A stretch of DNA of 64,000 nucleotides from JAOUEA01 sp963762075 (GCA_963762075.1 CAVXJC010000006.1:372001-436000), one strand, 5' to 3'. Counted from the first letter of the stretch, positions 50,034-58,807 are shown. The notes: generated from the letters alone by a model not told the origin. Translations and numbers: made by a program.

Positions 50034-51644
50034 ATGTCCGAGCGCAAGGTCGGATCGGTCACGTATCGAGAGGTCGGCGAGGGATACTTCGAGGAACGAG
50101 GACTCCGGCGCCACGCCGGCGTTTGGTCCCTCTGGGCACTCGGGGTCGGCGCCGTCATCTCGGGTGACTACTACGGATGGAACTTCGGTCTGTCCGTCGG
50201 AGGCTTCGGGGGCCTGCTGTTCGCCACGGTGATCATCGCGATCATGTACTACGGGCTCTGCTACAGCATCGCCGAGATGTCCCCGGCGTTGCCGCACACC
50301 GGAGGCGCGTACTCGTTCGCGCGTTCCGCCATGGGACCGTGGGGTGGGTTCCTCACCGGACTGGCTGAGAACGCCGAGTACGTGATCACGACGGCCGTGG
50401 TCGGCGGCGCGATCGCGCTGTTGGCTCAGTCGACGATCGCCGAGCTCTTCAACATCGTGGGTGACCCGTTCTGGAACAGCGAGCCGTTCTGGTGGGCGGT
50501 CTTCTACATCATATTCCTCGTGATCAATATCAGCGGCGTCGAGGCGACGTTCCGGTTCACGGTCGGCATCACCGTGGTGGCGATGGCCATCCTGGCAGTG
50601 TTCTACGTCGCTGCGATCGTGAGCGGGGAGTTCAGCCCCGACCTGTGGTTCAACATCGCTGACGGAGGTGGTGAGGCAGCCGCCGGTGAAGGCTCGTTCT
50701 TGCCCTTCGGCATCAGTGGCATCTTCAAAGCCTTGCCGTTCGCGATCTGGTTCTACCTCGCGATCGAGGAGGTCCCGCTCGCGGCCGAGGAGTCGATGGA
50801 TCCCCGTCGCGACGTGCCCAAGGGCACGATCCGTGGCATGCACACGCTGCTGCTGCTCAGCATCGGTGTTCTGCTGCTCAACTCAGGAGTGGGTGGCGGC
50901 TCCTTCGCGATCGGCGAGTCAGGAACCCCGCTGTTCGACGGCTTCAAGGCGATCTTCGGCGACAATACCGGCGCCGTGCTGCTCGGCATGATGGGGCTCG
51001 TCGGGCTGATCGCGAGTTTCTTCACGATCATGTACGCGTACGGGCGGAACACGTACTCGCTCTCCCGGGCCGGTTACTTCCCGCAGTTCCTCTCGCTGAC
51101 GCACAAGACCCGCAGGACGCCGCACGTGGCATTGATCGCGGGGGCGGTCGTCGGCTACGCCGTGCTGTGGGTCATCTGGTACCTCGCCCGGCAGGAAGGC
51201 GACCTCGGTGCACAGGTCGTGGCCGCTGTCCTGAACATGGCTGTCTTCGCAGCCGTGCTCGCGTACACGCTCCAGGCGATCTCGTTCGTCCTGCTGCGGC
51301 GCAAGCTGCCGAACATCGATCGACCGTACGTGAGCCCGTGGGGTGAGGCCGGCGCGATGCTGGCGGGTGTGATCGCGTTGGTCGCGCTCGTGTCGATCTT
51401 CCTCAACGAGGACTACCGGCCCGGTGTGTACGGCGTCGCCGTCTACTTCATCCTCGGCATCCTGTATTTCGCCATCGCGGGCCGGCACCGTCTGGTGCTC
51501 TCACCGGAGGAGGAGTTCGCGCTGACACAGGGCGAACAGGGTGTGCCCGAAGCGGCCGGATTCTCGTCGTCGGCAGCCGAACAAGAGGCGATCCTGCGAG
51601 GACGTGGCGACGGCGGAACGTCGACTCCGCCCGCGCCCGGGTAG
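50034..51644 (+). CDS. APC-superfamily amine/amino-acid permease (ethanolamine-permease-like)
   Basis: 536 residues with about 12 spans. Span 1 has LWALGVGAVISGDYYGWNFGL, where most APC proteins have G-[ST]-G; SISGDY is typical of the EAT (ethanolamine) branch. PHTGGAYSFARSAMGPWGGFLTG, the acidic IEEVPLAAEESMDPRRDVPKG loop and YGRNTYSLSRAGYFPQFLS follow. A long hydrophilic tail ends the protein. Ethanolamine is a guess from the family pattern. ATG 50034 follows GGGAGGG. It is followed by a hairpin and a glutamine-synthetase-like gene. Confidence 0.9.
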   Translation: MSERKVGSVTYREVGEGYFEERGLRRHAGVWSLWALGVGAVISGDYYGWNFGLSVGGFGGLLFATVIIAIMYYGLCYSIAEMSPALPHTGGAYSFARSAMGPWGGFLTGLAENAEYVITTAVVGGAIALLAQSTIAELFNIVGDPFWNSEPFWWAVFYIIFLVINISGVEATFRFTVGITVVAMAILAVFYVAAIVSGEFSPDLWFNIADGGGEAAAGEGSFLPFGISGIFKALPFAIWFYLAIEEVPLAAEESMDPRRDVPKGTIRGMHTLLLLSIGVLLLNSGVGGGSFAIGESGTPLFDGFKAIFGDNTGAVLLGMMGLVGLIASFFTIMYAYGRNTYSLSRAGYFPQFLSLTHKTRRTPHVALIAGAVVGYAVLWVIWYLARQEGDLGAQVVAAVLNMAVFAAVLAYTLQAISFVLLRRKLPNIDRPYVSPWGEAGAMLAGVIALVALVSIFLNEDYRPGVYGVAVYFILGILYFAIAGRHRLVLSPEEEFALTQGEQGVPEAAGFSSSAAEQEAILRGRGDGGTSTPPAPG

Positions 51645-51670
51645 ATCCAGCGCGCCGAGATGGAACCAGG

Positions 51671-51698
51671 ACACGGCGGCCGGCAACGGCCGCCGTGT
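51671..51698 (+). terminator. Strong hairpin between permease and glutamine-synthetase-like gene
   Basis: A perfect 11-base inverted repeat, ACACGGCGGCC with GGCCGCCGTGT, closes a 6-base loop 26 bases past the permease stop and 27 bases before GTG 51725. No T run. It may end part of the permease transcripts, so the downstream gene is expressed at a lower or different level. Confidence 0.6.
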
Positions 51699-51724
51699 CC
51701 ATGTCGGTGGCCGAGGAGGGACTT

Positions 51725-53107
51725 GTGGAACAGGTAGGCATGCTCGAAGCAAAGCAGCTCGAGGAGCTCGCCTCGGCGGGCGAGATCGACACGGTGCTCT
51801 GCCAGTTCACCGACCTGCAGGGTCGGTTCATGGGCAAACGTGTGCTGCCGGACTTCTTCCTCGAGGACATCCTGGGGCCAGAAGGTCTCCACGCCTGCCT
51901 CTATCTGCTGGCCGTCGACATGGAGATGGAGCCGCTCCCAGGCTACGAGTACGCGAGCTGGGACACGGGGTACGGCGACTTCCGCATGGTGCCCGACATG
52001 GCGACCTTGCGCATGTGCCCGTGGCTCGAGAAGACCGCCATGGTGATCTGCGACATCTACGAGGAAGACTCCGACGAGCCGGTGCACGTCGCGCCACGCC
52101 AGATCCTCAAGGATCAGCTCGCGAAGGCCGCAGCGATGGGCTTCACGGTGAAGACGGGGTCGGAGCTCGAGTTCTATCTCTTCAAGGACGGCTTCGACGA
52201 ACTGGCCGAACGCGGGTACCGCGACGTGCATCCTTCGAGCACGTACATCATGGACTACCACATGCTGCAGACCACCAAGGACGAATGGATCATCCGTCAG
52301 ATCCGTAACCACATGCGGGGCGCGGGCATCCCGGTCGAGTTCTCCAAGGGCGAGTTCGGCAAGGGTCAGCACGAGATCAACATCACCTACTCCGACGCGC
52401 TCTCGAACGCCGACCACCACTCGCTGTACAAGCACGGCGTGAAGGAGATCGCGGCGCTGAACGGCGTCTCGGCCACGTTCATGGCGAAGTGGACGATGGA
52501 AGAGGCGGGCTCGTCGTGCCATCTGCATTCCTCGATCTGGAACGCCAAGGGCACGAAGAGCCTCACCTGGAGCGACAAGGGCGTCGGCAACATGACCGAC
52601 GAGTTCCGCTGGTACGTGGGCGGCATCATGGCGACCGCGCGCGAGATGGCATGGATGTTCGCCCCGTTCGTGAACTCGTACAAGCGTTACCAGCTCGCCT
52701 CATGGGCGCCGACGGCCATCGTGTGGAGCCGGGACAATCGAACGGCCGGGTATCGCACCGTCGGCGAGCACGGAACGTTCCGCGTGGAATGCCGCATCCC
52801 CGGTGCAGATGCCAACCCTTACCTCGCCTTCGCGGCGACGGTCGCGAGCGGCATGTGGGGCATCGAGAACAAGGTCGAGCCACCGCCGATGTTCGAGGGC
52901 AACGCCTACGAAGCCAAGCGGGTGCCCAGGGTGCCGACGAGCCTGCACGAGGCGATCGACGTCTTCCGCAAGTCGAAGGCTGCCAAAGAGATGTTCGGCG
53001 ATTACGTCTTCGGGCACCTGCTCAACACAGCCGTGCAAGAGCAGTCGACGTTCGACAACCTCACCGTGACCGACTGGGAGCTCCACCGCTACTTCGAGCG
53101 GGGTTGA
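51725..53107 (+). CDS. Glutamine-synthetase-family ligase (gamma-glutamylamine ligase type)
   Basis: 460 residues. FTDLQGRFMGKRVLPDFF is the GS beta-grasp start. The metal site includes TGSELEFYLF and EFSKGEFGKGQHEINITYSDAL, and SSCHLHSSIW is the HxH region. Later come NSYKRYQLASWAPTAIVWSRDNRTAGYR and VECRIPGADANPYLAFAATVASG. It lacks the GlnA adenylylation-loop tyrosine pattern and resembles PuuA/GlnA3/GlnA4-type enzymes that glutamylate polyamines or ethanolamine. GTG 51725 has GAGGAGGG four bases upstream; GTG 51695 is possible. Pairing with the APC permease supports an amine substrate. Confidence 0.88.
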   Translation: MEQVGMLEAKQLEELASAGEIDTVLCQFTDLQGRFMGKRVLPDFFLEDILGPEGLHACLYLLAVDMEMEPLPGYEYASWDTGYGDFRMVPDMATLRMCPWLEKTAMVICDIYEEDSDEPVHVAPRQILKDQLAKAAAMGFTVKTGSELEFYLFKDGFDELAERGYRDVHPSSTYIMDYHMLQTTKDEWIIRQIRNHMRGAGIPVEFSKGEFGKGQHEINITYSDALSNADHHSLYKHGVKEIAALNGVSATFMAKWTMEEAGSSCHLHSSIWNAKGTKSLTWSDKGVGNMTDEFRWYVGGIMATAREMAWMFAPFVNSYKRYQLASWAPTAIVWSRDNRTAGYRTVGEHGTFRVECRIPGADANPYLAFAATVASGMWGIENKVEPPPMFEGNAYEAKRVPRVPTSLHEAIDVFRKSKAAKEMFGDYVFGHLLNTAVQEQSTFDNLTVTDWELHRYFERG

Positions 53108-53119
53108 TCGCGTGCCCGA

Positions 53120-53136
53120 GCCGCCTAAGAGGCGGC
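53120..53136. terminator. Hairpin between the convergent GS-like and MaoC genes
   Basis: GCCGCCT and AGGCGGC form a 7-base stem with a 3-base loop, overlapping the last codons of the MaoC gene. It can act in both directions. Confidence 0.5.
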
Positions 53137-53568
53137 GCCGACGAGCACCACATCGGTACCTTCTTGAACGGCCTCGTCGCGTTGATTCACAACCCGCACG
53201 TGCATCGTGACGATGCCGCGATCGGGCCTGGAGCGTGACCGCCGCACCTCTGTCACGGTCGACGTCGTGCGGATCGCGTCACCCGCGTACACGGGAGCGA
53301 CGAATCGCCGCGACTCCTCGAGGTAGATGCCGAGCGACCAGTCGTCGGCCTCGGTTGTTTGGCCGCTCGAGATGGATGTGACCAGCAGGCCGTGGGCGAT
53401 AGGACCGTCATACGGCGATACGCCGTCGACCGCCGCGGGATCGAGGTGGAGCGGGTTGTGATCGCCCGTGAGCTCGGCGAACGCCTCGATGTCGGCAGCG
53501 CTGATGGTTCGCGCCTCGCTCACGAGCTCGAGCCCGACCTCGATGTCCTCCAGATGCTTGTGGCCCAC
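53125..53568 (-). CDS. MaoC-like (R)-specific enoyl-CoA hydratase
   Basis: 147 residues in a hot-dog fold. The hydratase 2 motif is FAELTGDHNPLHLDP with the Asp and His catalytic residues, followed by PIAHGLLVTSISSG. Small MaoC proteins hydrate enoyl-CoA for beta-oxidation or polyester precursors. GTG 53568 lies after a GGGGGCGAG site. It diverges from the etf operon, and an acyl-CoA dehydrogenase lies at the other end of that block. Confidence 0.92.
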   Translation of the reverse strand: MGHKHLEDIEVGLELVSEARTISAADIEAFAELTGDHNPLHLDPAAVDGVSPYDGPIAHGLLVTSISSGQTTEADDWSLGIYLEESRRFVAPVYAGDAIRTTSTVTEVRRSRSRPDRGIVTMHVRVVNQRDEAVQEGTDVVLVGAAS

Positions 53569-53606
53569 GGTCTCGCCCCCCTCTGCGGGTCGAGGGTAGC
53601 AACAGC

Positions 53607-53612
53607 TAGCAT
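53607..53612 (+). promoter_or_regulatory. Leaderless-type -10 box for the etf operon
   Basis: TAGCAT lies 6 nt before GTG 53619. No ribosome site precedes the gene. Confidence 0.5.
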
Positions 53613-53618
53613 CGGGCA

Positions 53619-54389
53619 GTGGAGATCGCGGTGTTGGTCAAGTGGGTGCCCGAACCGCAGGGCACGCCCAAGCTCGGCGAGGACCATCTGCTGGTGCGCG
53701 AGGGCGCCGACGGCGCGCTCGACCCCGGCGACGAGTACGGGCTCGAGCGCGCGTTGCAGCTCGTGGAGCGCGACGGAGGAGAGGTCGTGCTGGTGTCGAT
53801 GGGACCCGATGTCGCGGTCGCCGCGGTGCAGCGAGGGCTCGCGATGGGTGCGGCGCGCGGAGTGCTGGTGACCGACGACTCGTTGCGCGGCGCCGACACG
53901 CTGGTGACCGCTCACGTGCTGGCCGCGGCGATCGGCTCCATCGGTCCCGTCGACCTGGTCCTCGCCGCGGTCGAGTCGACCGATGGGTACACGGGAACCC
54001 TGCCGATCACCGTCGCCGAGCTGCTTGGCCTGCCGAGCGTGACGTTCGCGACGTCGCTCGATGTCGAAGGCGGCGAGCTGCGGGCCGAACGGCAGACCTC
54101 CGCCGGAACCGAGGTGGTCGCGTGCCCCATGCCGGCGCTCGTTACGGTGACGACGGGCGTTGCCGAGCCTCGGTATCCGAGCCTCAAGGGCGTGATGGCC
54201 GCGAAGTCCAAACCGATCGAACGGCCGTCGCTGTCCGACCTCGGACTCAACCCCGATGTCACGCGGCCGACCCAGACCGTCGCGTCTGTCGAAGCCGCGC
54301 CGGCGAAGACCGGCGGACGCGTGGTCGAAGCGGGTCCCGAGACCGCCGGCGAGATCGCGGATCTGCTGGCCGAGGCCAGGGTGATCTGA
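53619..54389 (+). CDS. etfB: Electron transfer flavoprotein beta subunit
   Basis: 256 residues. MEIAVLVKWVPEP opening, DPGDEYGLERALQLVE, then VVLVSMGPDVAVAAVQRGLAMGAARGVLVTDD, and PSVTFATSLDVEGGELRAER with VTVTTGVAEPRYPSLKGVMAAKSKPIE, the AMP-binding signature of EtfB. It pairs with EtfA to carry electrons from acyl-CoA dehydrogenases. First gene of etfB-etfA-etfD; one base separates its stop from the EtfA start. Confidence 0.94.
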   Translation: MEIAVLVKWVPEPQGTPKLGEDHLLVREGADGALDPGDEYGLERALQLVERDGGEVVLVSMGPDVAVAAVQRGLAMGAARGVLVTDDSLRGADTLVTAHVLAAAIGSIGPVDLVLAAVESTDGYTGTLPITVAELLGLPSVTFATSLDVEGGELRAERQTSAGTEVVACPMPALVTVTTGVAEPRYPSLKGVMAAKSKPIERPSLSDLGLNPDVTRPTQTVASVEAAPAKTGGRVVEAGPETAGEIADLLAEARVI

Positions 54390-54390
54390 G

Positions 54391-55353
54391 ATGGCGGGCG
54401 TCTGGATCTGGGCCGACGTCGACGACGACGGTGTGGCATCGTCGGCACTCGAGCTGCTCACGAAAGCCCGAGAGTTGGGGGGCGATGTCTCGGCGGTGGC
54501 GTTCGGACCGGGCGCCGCGAGGTCTGCCGGCACGCTCGGCGAGCACGGCGCCGTCCGTGTGTACGCCTCCGAGGACGAGCGGCTCATCGAGCCCACGTCG
54601 CGCGTCGCCGCCCACACCCTCGCTGCGCTGATCGCCTCACACGCTCCCGACATCATGCTGTTCCCGTCGTCGTATCGAGCCCGCGACGTTGCCGGGCGAT
54701 CGCAGGCCATCACCGGTTCGACGCTGATGGCGAACGCCGTCGACCTGCCAGCGACCGACCGGGCACGCGCCGAGATCCTGGGTGGCACCACGATCGTCGA
54801 TGTCGCCCTCGAGGGCCCGGCCCCCCACTTCGTCATGATGCGTCCACGCTCCTTTGAACCGACGCCGGTGAACGGCGAGGCCGAGCTCGTCCCCGTCGAC
54901 GTGGTGATGCCGGATAACCCCGTCGACGTGCGCGTGCTCGAGACGATCGAGGCGGCAGCGAGCGGGCCGAGCCTCGAGAGCGCGAAGGTCGTGCTTGCGG
55001 GAGGCAGGGGACTCGGAGGGCCCGATGGCTTCTCGCTCCTCGAGGAGCTGGCGGCGGCGATCGGGGGAACGGCGATCGGTGCATCTCGCGCGGCGGTCGA
55101 CGCCGGGTGGGTGCCCTACGCGATGCAGATCGGCCAGACCGGATCGACGGTGAAGCCCGAGGTCTACCTCTCGGCCGGGGTCAGCGGGGCGTTGCAGCAC
55201 GCGGTGGGCATGAAGGGTTCGCGTCGCATCGTAGCCATCACGAAAGATGCCGAAGCGCCGATCCTGCGACTGGCCGATCTCGGCATCGTGGGCGACCTGT
55301 TCAAGGTGCTGCCGGCCCTCACCGAGGAGGTCCGGCGACGGACCGGGCGCTGA
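54391..55353 (+). CDS. etfA: Electron transfer flavoprotein alpha subunit
   Basis: 320 residues. The C-terminal FAD-binding domain is clear: VVLAGGRGLGGPDGFSLLEELAAAIGGTAIGASRAAVDAGWVPYAMQIGQTGSTVKPEVYLSAGVSGALQH and GSRRIVAITKDAEAPILRLADLGIVGDLFKVLPALTEEV. Partner of EtfB; the complex feeds electrons to the EtfD-like protein that follows. Confidence 0.95.
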   Translation: MAGVWIWADVDDDGVASSALELLTKARELGGDVSAVAFGPGAARSAGTLGEHGAVRVYASEDERLIEPTSRVAAHTLAALIASHAPDIMLFPSSYRARDVAGRSQAITGSTLMANAVDLPATDRARAEILGGTTIVDVALEGPAPHFVMMRPRSFEPTPVNGEAELVPVDVVMPDNPVDVRVLETIEAAASGPSLESAKVVLAGGRGLGGPDGFSLLEELAAAIGGTAIGASRAAVDAGWVPYAMQIGQTGSTVKPEVYLSAGVSGALQHAVGMKGSRRIVAITKDAEAPILRLADLGIVGDLFKVLPALTEEVRRRTGR

Positions 55354-55373
55354 GCGCTCCGATCCTCGTCGCC

Positions 55374-57341
55374 GTGGTCGCCGCGGCGACAACGCTCGCG
55401 TGGCGCCGGGCGGCACCTCGTGTCGCGACGCTGCGAGCCGCCCGGCCAGACGATCCGGACCGCGCGGGCTCGACGGCCGAGCGCGCCGCACGCGAGCTCA
55501 CACACGTCGTCGGTCAGCGAAAGCTCTTCCAGCGGCTGGTGCCCGGGCTCATGCACGCCGCGATCTTCTGGGGCTTCGTGGTCCTGTTGCCCACGATCGT
55601 CGAGGCTGCGATCGCGATCGTCGACGCCGACGGGCACCTTCCGCTCATCGGCGACACCGCGGCGTTCGCGTCGCTCGTTGACGTGTTCGCCGTCGTCGTC
55701 CTTGCCGGGGTCGCCACCGCCGTCGCGATCAGGAAGGTGCAGCGTCCCGACCGCTTCCGGGGCTCGCACCTCGACGAGGCCGACCGCATCTTGCTCGTGA
55801 TCACCGCGATCGTGGTCTCGCTGCTGCTGTGGCAAGCGACGCGGATAGCGGTCGGGCTCACCGATGTCGAAGGACCGGTCTCAGGCTGGCTCGCTGCGTT
55901 CGTCGATGGCTTCGGCGCCACGACGCTCGAGCGAGCCGAACGCGTGCTCGTCTGGATCCATCTGCTGCTCGTGCTCGGCTTCCTCGTCTATCTGCCGGGC
56001 TCGAAGCACCTGCACATCGTGACGGCCGTGCCGAACGTGTGGCTCTCGAAGGCCGGGCCAGGCGGGCGACTCGAGCCTCTTCGCATCGATCTCGAGGGTC
56101 CCGAGGAAGATCTGCGCCTCGGTGCCGCCGTCGCGACCGACCTCACCCGCAAGCAGACCCTCGACCTGTTCTCGTGCACGGAATGCGGTCGGTGCCAGGA
56201 CGTCTGCCCCGCGTGGGCCACGGGCAAGCCGCTCAGCCCGAAGCTGTTGATCATGGGACTGCGTGACCACGTGGTCGCCGGTGGGGCAGGTGAGGTCGAT
56301 GGGGCCGAGGTGGAGCTACAGCCCTTGGTGCCGAATGCGGTCACCGACGAGGTCGTGTGGGACTGCGTGACGTGCGGTGCCTGCGTGCAGGAATGCCCCG
56401 TCGACATCGAGCACGTCGACACGATCGTCGATCTACGTCGACACCTCGTCATGGCCGAGTCCCGCTTCCCCACCGAAGCAGGCGGGCTCTTGCGGGGCAT
56501 CGAAGGCGCCGGCGAGAACCCCTGGAACCAGCCGGCGAGCGCGCGCATGGACTGGGCCGACGGGCTCGATGTGCGCGTGCTCGTATCCGGCGAGCCCGCG
56601 CCCGAGGTGCTCTTCTGGGTCGGGTGCGCGGGCGCCTTCGACGAGCGCGCGCGTGAAGCGACACGATCGACCGTGCGCCTGCTGCAGGCCGCCGGCATCG
56701 ATGTGGCCGTGCTCGGCCAACGCGAGTCTTGCACCGGGGATCCGGCGCGCCGGATGGGGCACGAGTTCCTGTTCCAGACGCTCGCGGAGCGGAACGTCTC
56801 GACGCTGAACGAGGCGGGGGTGACGACGATCGTCGCGAGCTGCGCGCATTGTTTCAACACGCTCGCCAACGAGTACCCGGAGTATGGCGGCTCCTACGAG
56901 GTCGTCCACCACTCGGAGCTGCTGGCGCGCCTGGTGAGCGAGGGGCGCCTGCACCCCTCACGCGACTCGGTCGCCGTCACCTACCACGACGCGTGCTACC
57001 TGGGCCGTCACAACGACAGGTACGAGGCCCCTCGCGACGTGCTCGGCGCAGTCACCGGATCTCTCGACGAGATGCCGCGCAATCGCGAGCGATCGTTCTG
57101 CTGTGGTGCCGGCGGCGCGAAGTTCTGGATGGAGGAGGGCGGCGACGCCCGCATCAACGACACTCGCTACGCGGAGGCCGCCGCCACCGGCGCCGAGGTC
57201 GTCGCGACCGCGTGCCCGTTCTGCCTCGTCATGCTCGACGATGCCTCGAACGCGGCGGGGGAAGGCGGACCCAGAGTCGCCGACGTCGCAACCCTCCTCG
57301 CCCGCTCGACCCTCGATCCCCCGACTGCACCGGGCAGCTAG
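55374..57341 (+). CDS. etfD: Membrane Fe-S oxidoreductase, EtfD-like (ETF:quinone link)
   Basis: 655 residues from GTG 55374. About five membrane spans in the first 210 residues are followed by two [4Fe-4S] motifs, CTECGRCQDVCP (from residue 268) and CVTCGACVQECP (from 331), and two CCG-type domains (HCFNTLANEYPEYG; FCCGAGGAKFW). This is the layout of EtfD (Rv0338c type) and heterodisulfide-reductase-like proteins that pass ETF electrons to menaquinone. No ATG, GTG or TTG lies between the EtfA stop and 55374. CTG 55350, overlapping that stop as CTGA, would fit the coupling seen elsewhere. Confidence 0.9.
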   Translation: MVAAATTLAWRRAAPRVATLRAARPDDPDRAGSTAERAARELTHVVGQRKLFQRLVPGLMHAAIFWGFVVLLPTIVEAAIAIVDADGHLPLIGDTAAFASLVDVFAVVVLAGVATAVAIRKVQRPDRFRGSHLDEADRILLVITAIVVSLLLWQATRIAVGLTDVEGPVSGWLAAFVDGFGATTLERAERVLVWIHLLLVLGFLVYLPGSKHLHIVTAVPNVWLSKAGPGGRLEPLRIDLEGPEEDLRLGAAVATDLTRKQTLDLFSCTECGRCQDVCPAWATGKPLSPKLLIMGLRDHVVAGGAGEVDGAEVELQPLVPNAVTDEVVWDCVTCGACVQECPVDIEHVDTIVDLRRHLVMAESRFPTEAGGLLRGIEGAGENPWNQPASARMDWADGLDVRVLVSGEPAPEVLFWVGCAGAFDERAREATRSTVRLLQAAGIDVAVLGQRESCTGDPARRMGHEFLFQTLAERNVSTLNEAGVTTIVASCAHCFNTLANEYPEYGGSYEVVHHSELLARLVSEGRLHPSRDSVAVTYHDACYLGRHNDRYEAPRDVLGAVTGSLDEMPRNRERSFCCGAGGAKFWMEEGGDARINDTRYAEAAATGAEVVATACPFCLVMLDDASNAAGEGGPRVADVATLLARSTLDPPTAPGS

Positions 57342-57356
57342 TCTCGTTCAGACTAC
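57338..57356. promoter_or_regulatory. Third CTAGTC-N7-GACTAC palindrome, after etfD
   Basis: It matches the sites at 5778 and 42575 with one mismatch in the right arm. Both strands present TAGTCT. It overlaps the etfD stop and faces a small frame at 57378. Confidence 0.4.
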
Positions 57357-57377
57357 CAAGTCTCTTGTCGGAGCCTG

Positions 57378-57509
57378 ATGACCATGATTCGCCCCGGTGA
57401 CGACCGCGACATGACCCGACAGATCGAAGCGAAGGTTGGGAACGTTGGACACGAGTTCTCCTCTCCGATGGCCGAACGGCTGTGGAGGCTGTCCATCTCC
57501 TTACCATGA
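57378..57509 (+). CDS. Possible small protein in the etfD/acyl-CoA dehydrogenase gap
   Basis: A 43-residue frame (MTMIRPGDDRDMTRQIEAK) with GGAG five bases upstream and a TAGTCT box about 34 bases before it. No similarity recognised. The rest of the 287-base gap holds the palindrome and, on the minus strand, a coding-like extension after the dehydrogenase stop. Confidence 0.2.
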   Translation: MTMIRPGDDRDMTRQIEAKVGNVGHEFSSPMAERLWRLSISLP

Positions 57510-57628
57510 TCCTCACCCTCGCCGCCTGACCGCGTGTTCGTGCCTCGTGGTCAGTCGTCCATCGACGCCAGGAAGTCTTCGTCGGTGGCGAAGCGCGTTA
57601 CGCGGCCCGCGGTGATGTCCGCAGTGGT

Positions 57629-58801
57629 TCAGACGAACGCGCGGTGGCCGGTCAGCAATCCCCCGATCACCAGGGTGTGCACCTCTTCCGTTCCTTCGTA
57701 CGTGATGACGGACTCGAGGTTCGTCATGTGTCGCATGATCGGATACTCGAGCGTGATGCCGTTCGCACCGAGTATGCCCCGACACGTCCGCGCGACCTTG
57801 ATCGCTTCCCGCGCGTTGTTGAGCTTGCCGATCGAGACGTGCTCCGGCCGCAGGCGGCCTTCTTCCTTCATGCGACCGAGGTGATACGCGAGGAGCGTGC
57901 CCTTCTCGATCTCGAGCGCCATGTCGGCAAGCTTCTTCTGGGTGAGCTGGAAGGCACCGATCGGCTTGCCGAACTGCACGCGCTCCTTGGAGTAGTTGAG
58001 GGCCGATTCGAAGCACGCGCGAGCCGCGCCCATCACGCCCCACACGATGCCGAACCGCGCCTCGTTGAGGCATGACAGCGGTCCCTTCAGCCCTTCGACG
58101 CCGGGCAACACTGCTCCGGCGGGGAGCCGCACGTCGTCCATGACCAGCTCCGAGGTGATGCTCGCGCGGAGCGACATCTTCTTGTGGATGTCGGGCGCGC
58201 TGAACCCGGGCGCGTCGCAGGGCACGGCGAATCCGCGCAGGCCGTCGTCGGTGTTCGCCCACACGATGGCGACGTCGCTCACGCTTCCGTTGGTGATCCA
58301 CATCTTCGTGCCGTTGAGCACCCAGTCGTCGCCATCTCGCTTGGCGAACGTGCGCATCGACCCGGGGTCGCTACCCGAGTCGGGTTCGCTCAGACCGAAA
58401 CACCCGATCGCGTCGCCGCTCGTCAGGCGCGGGAGCCACTCCGCGCGCTGCTCGTCGCTTCCGAACGTGAGGATCGCGAACATGGCGAGCGCGCTCGTCA
58501 CCGAGACGAACGAACGGAGCCCCGAGTCGCCGGCCTCGAGCTCGAGCTCGACCAGGCCGTAGGCGACGGCGTTCAGGCCGAGCATTCCCTCGCCTTCGAG
58601 CTGCATGCCGAGGAACCCCATCTCACCGAGCTCCTTGGCGAGCTCGCGCGCCGGGAACTCACCCGCCTCGTACCAATCGTCGACCTCGGGCAGGATGCGG
58701 CCTTGCACCCATTCCCGTGCGGTGTCGCGCACCGACCGTTCGTCGTCGGTCAGCAGGTGGTCGATGTCGAGCATGTCGTGTGGATCGATCGAGTCGCTCA
58801 T
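57629..58801 (-). CDS. Acyl-CoA dehydrogenase (glutaryl-CoA dehydrogenase-like)
   Basis: 390 residues. GCFGLSEPDSGSDPGSMRTFA is the flavin/substrate segment, KMWITNGSVSDVAIVWA the second signature, FGKPIGAFQLTQKKLADM follows, and the catalytic Glu is in ITYEGTEEVHTLVIG. The EGT position and overall pattern match glutaryl-CoA dehydrogenases. Reduced FAD would pass electrons to the EtfBA pair encoded nearby. ATG 58801 is supported by a TACCTT box 6 nt upstream. After the TGA stop the same frame continues 25 codons (to 57551) with coding-like third positions. Confidence 0.93.
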   Translation of the reverse strand: MSDSIDPHDMLDIDHLLTDDERSVRDTAREWVQGRILPEVDDWYEAGEFPARELAKELGEMGFLGMQLEGEGMLGLNAVAYGLVELELEAGDSGLRSFVSVTSALAMFAILTFGSDEQRAEWLPRLTSGDAIGCFGLSEPDSGSDPGSMRTFAKRDGDDWVLNGTKMWITNGSVSDVAIVWANTDDGLRGFAVPCDAPGFSAPDIHKKMSLRASITSELVMDDVRLPAGAVLPGVEGLKGPLSCLNEARFGIVWGVMGAARACFESALNYSKERVQFGKPIGAFQLTQKKLADMALEIEKGTLLAYHLGRMKEEGRLRPEHVSIGKLNNAREAIKVARTCRGILGANGITLEYPIMRHMTNLESVITYEGTEEVHTLVIGGLLTGHRAFV

Positions 58802-58807
58802 GCCTCG

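Noticed and set aside
57513..58301. 262-codon minus-strand frame overlapping the acyl-CoA dehydrogenase
   Set aside because: Arg/His-rich out-of-frame reading of the dehydrogenase gene.
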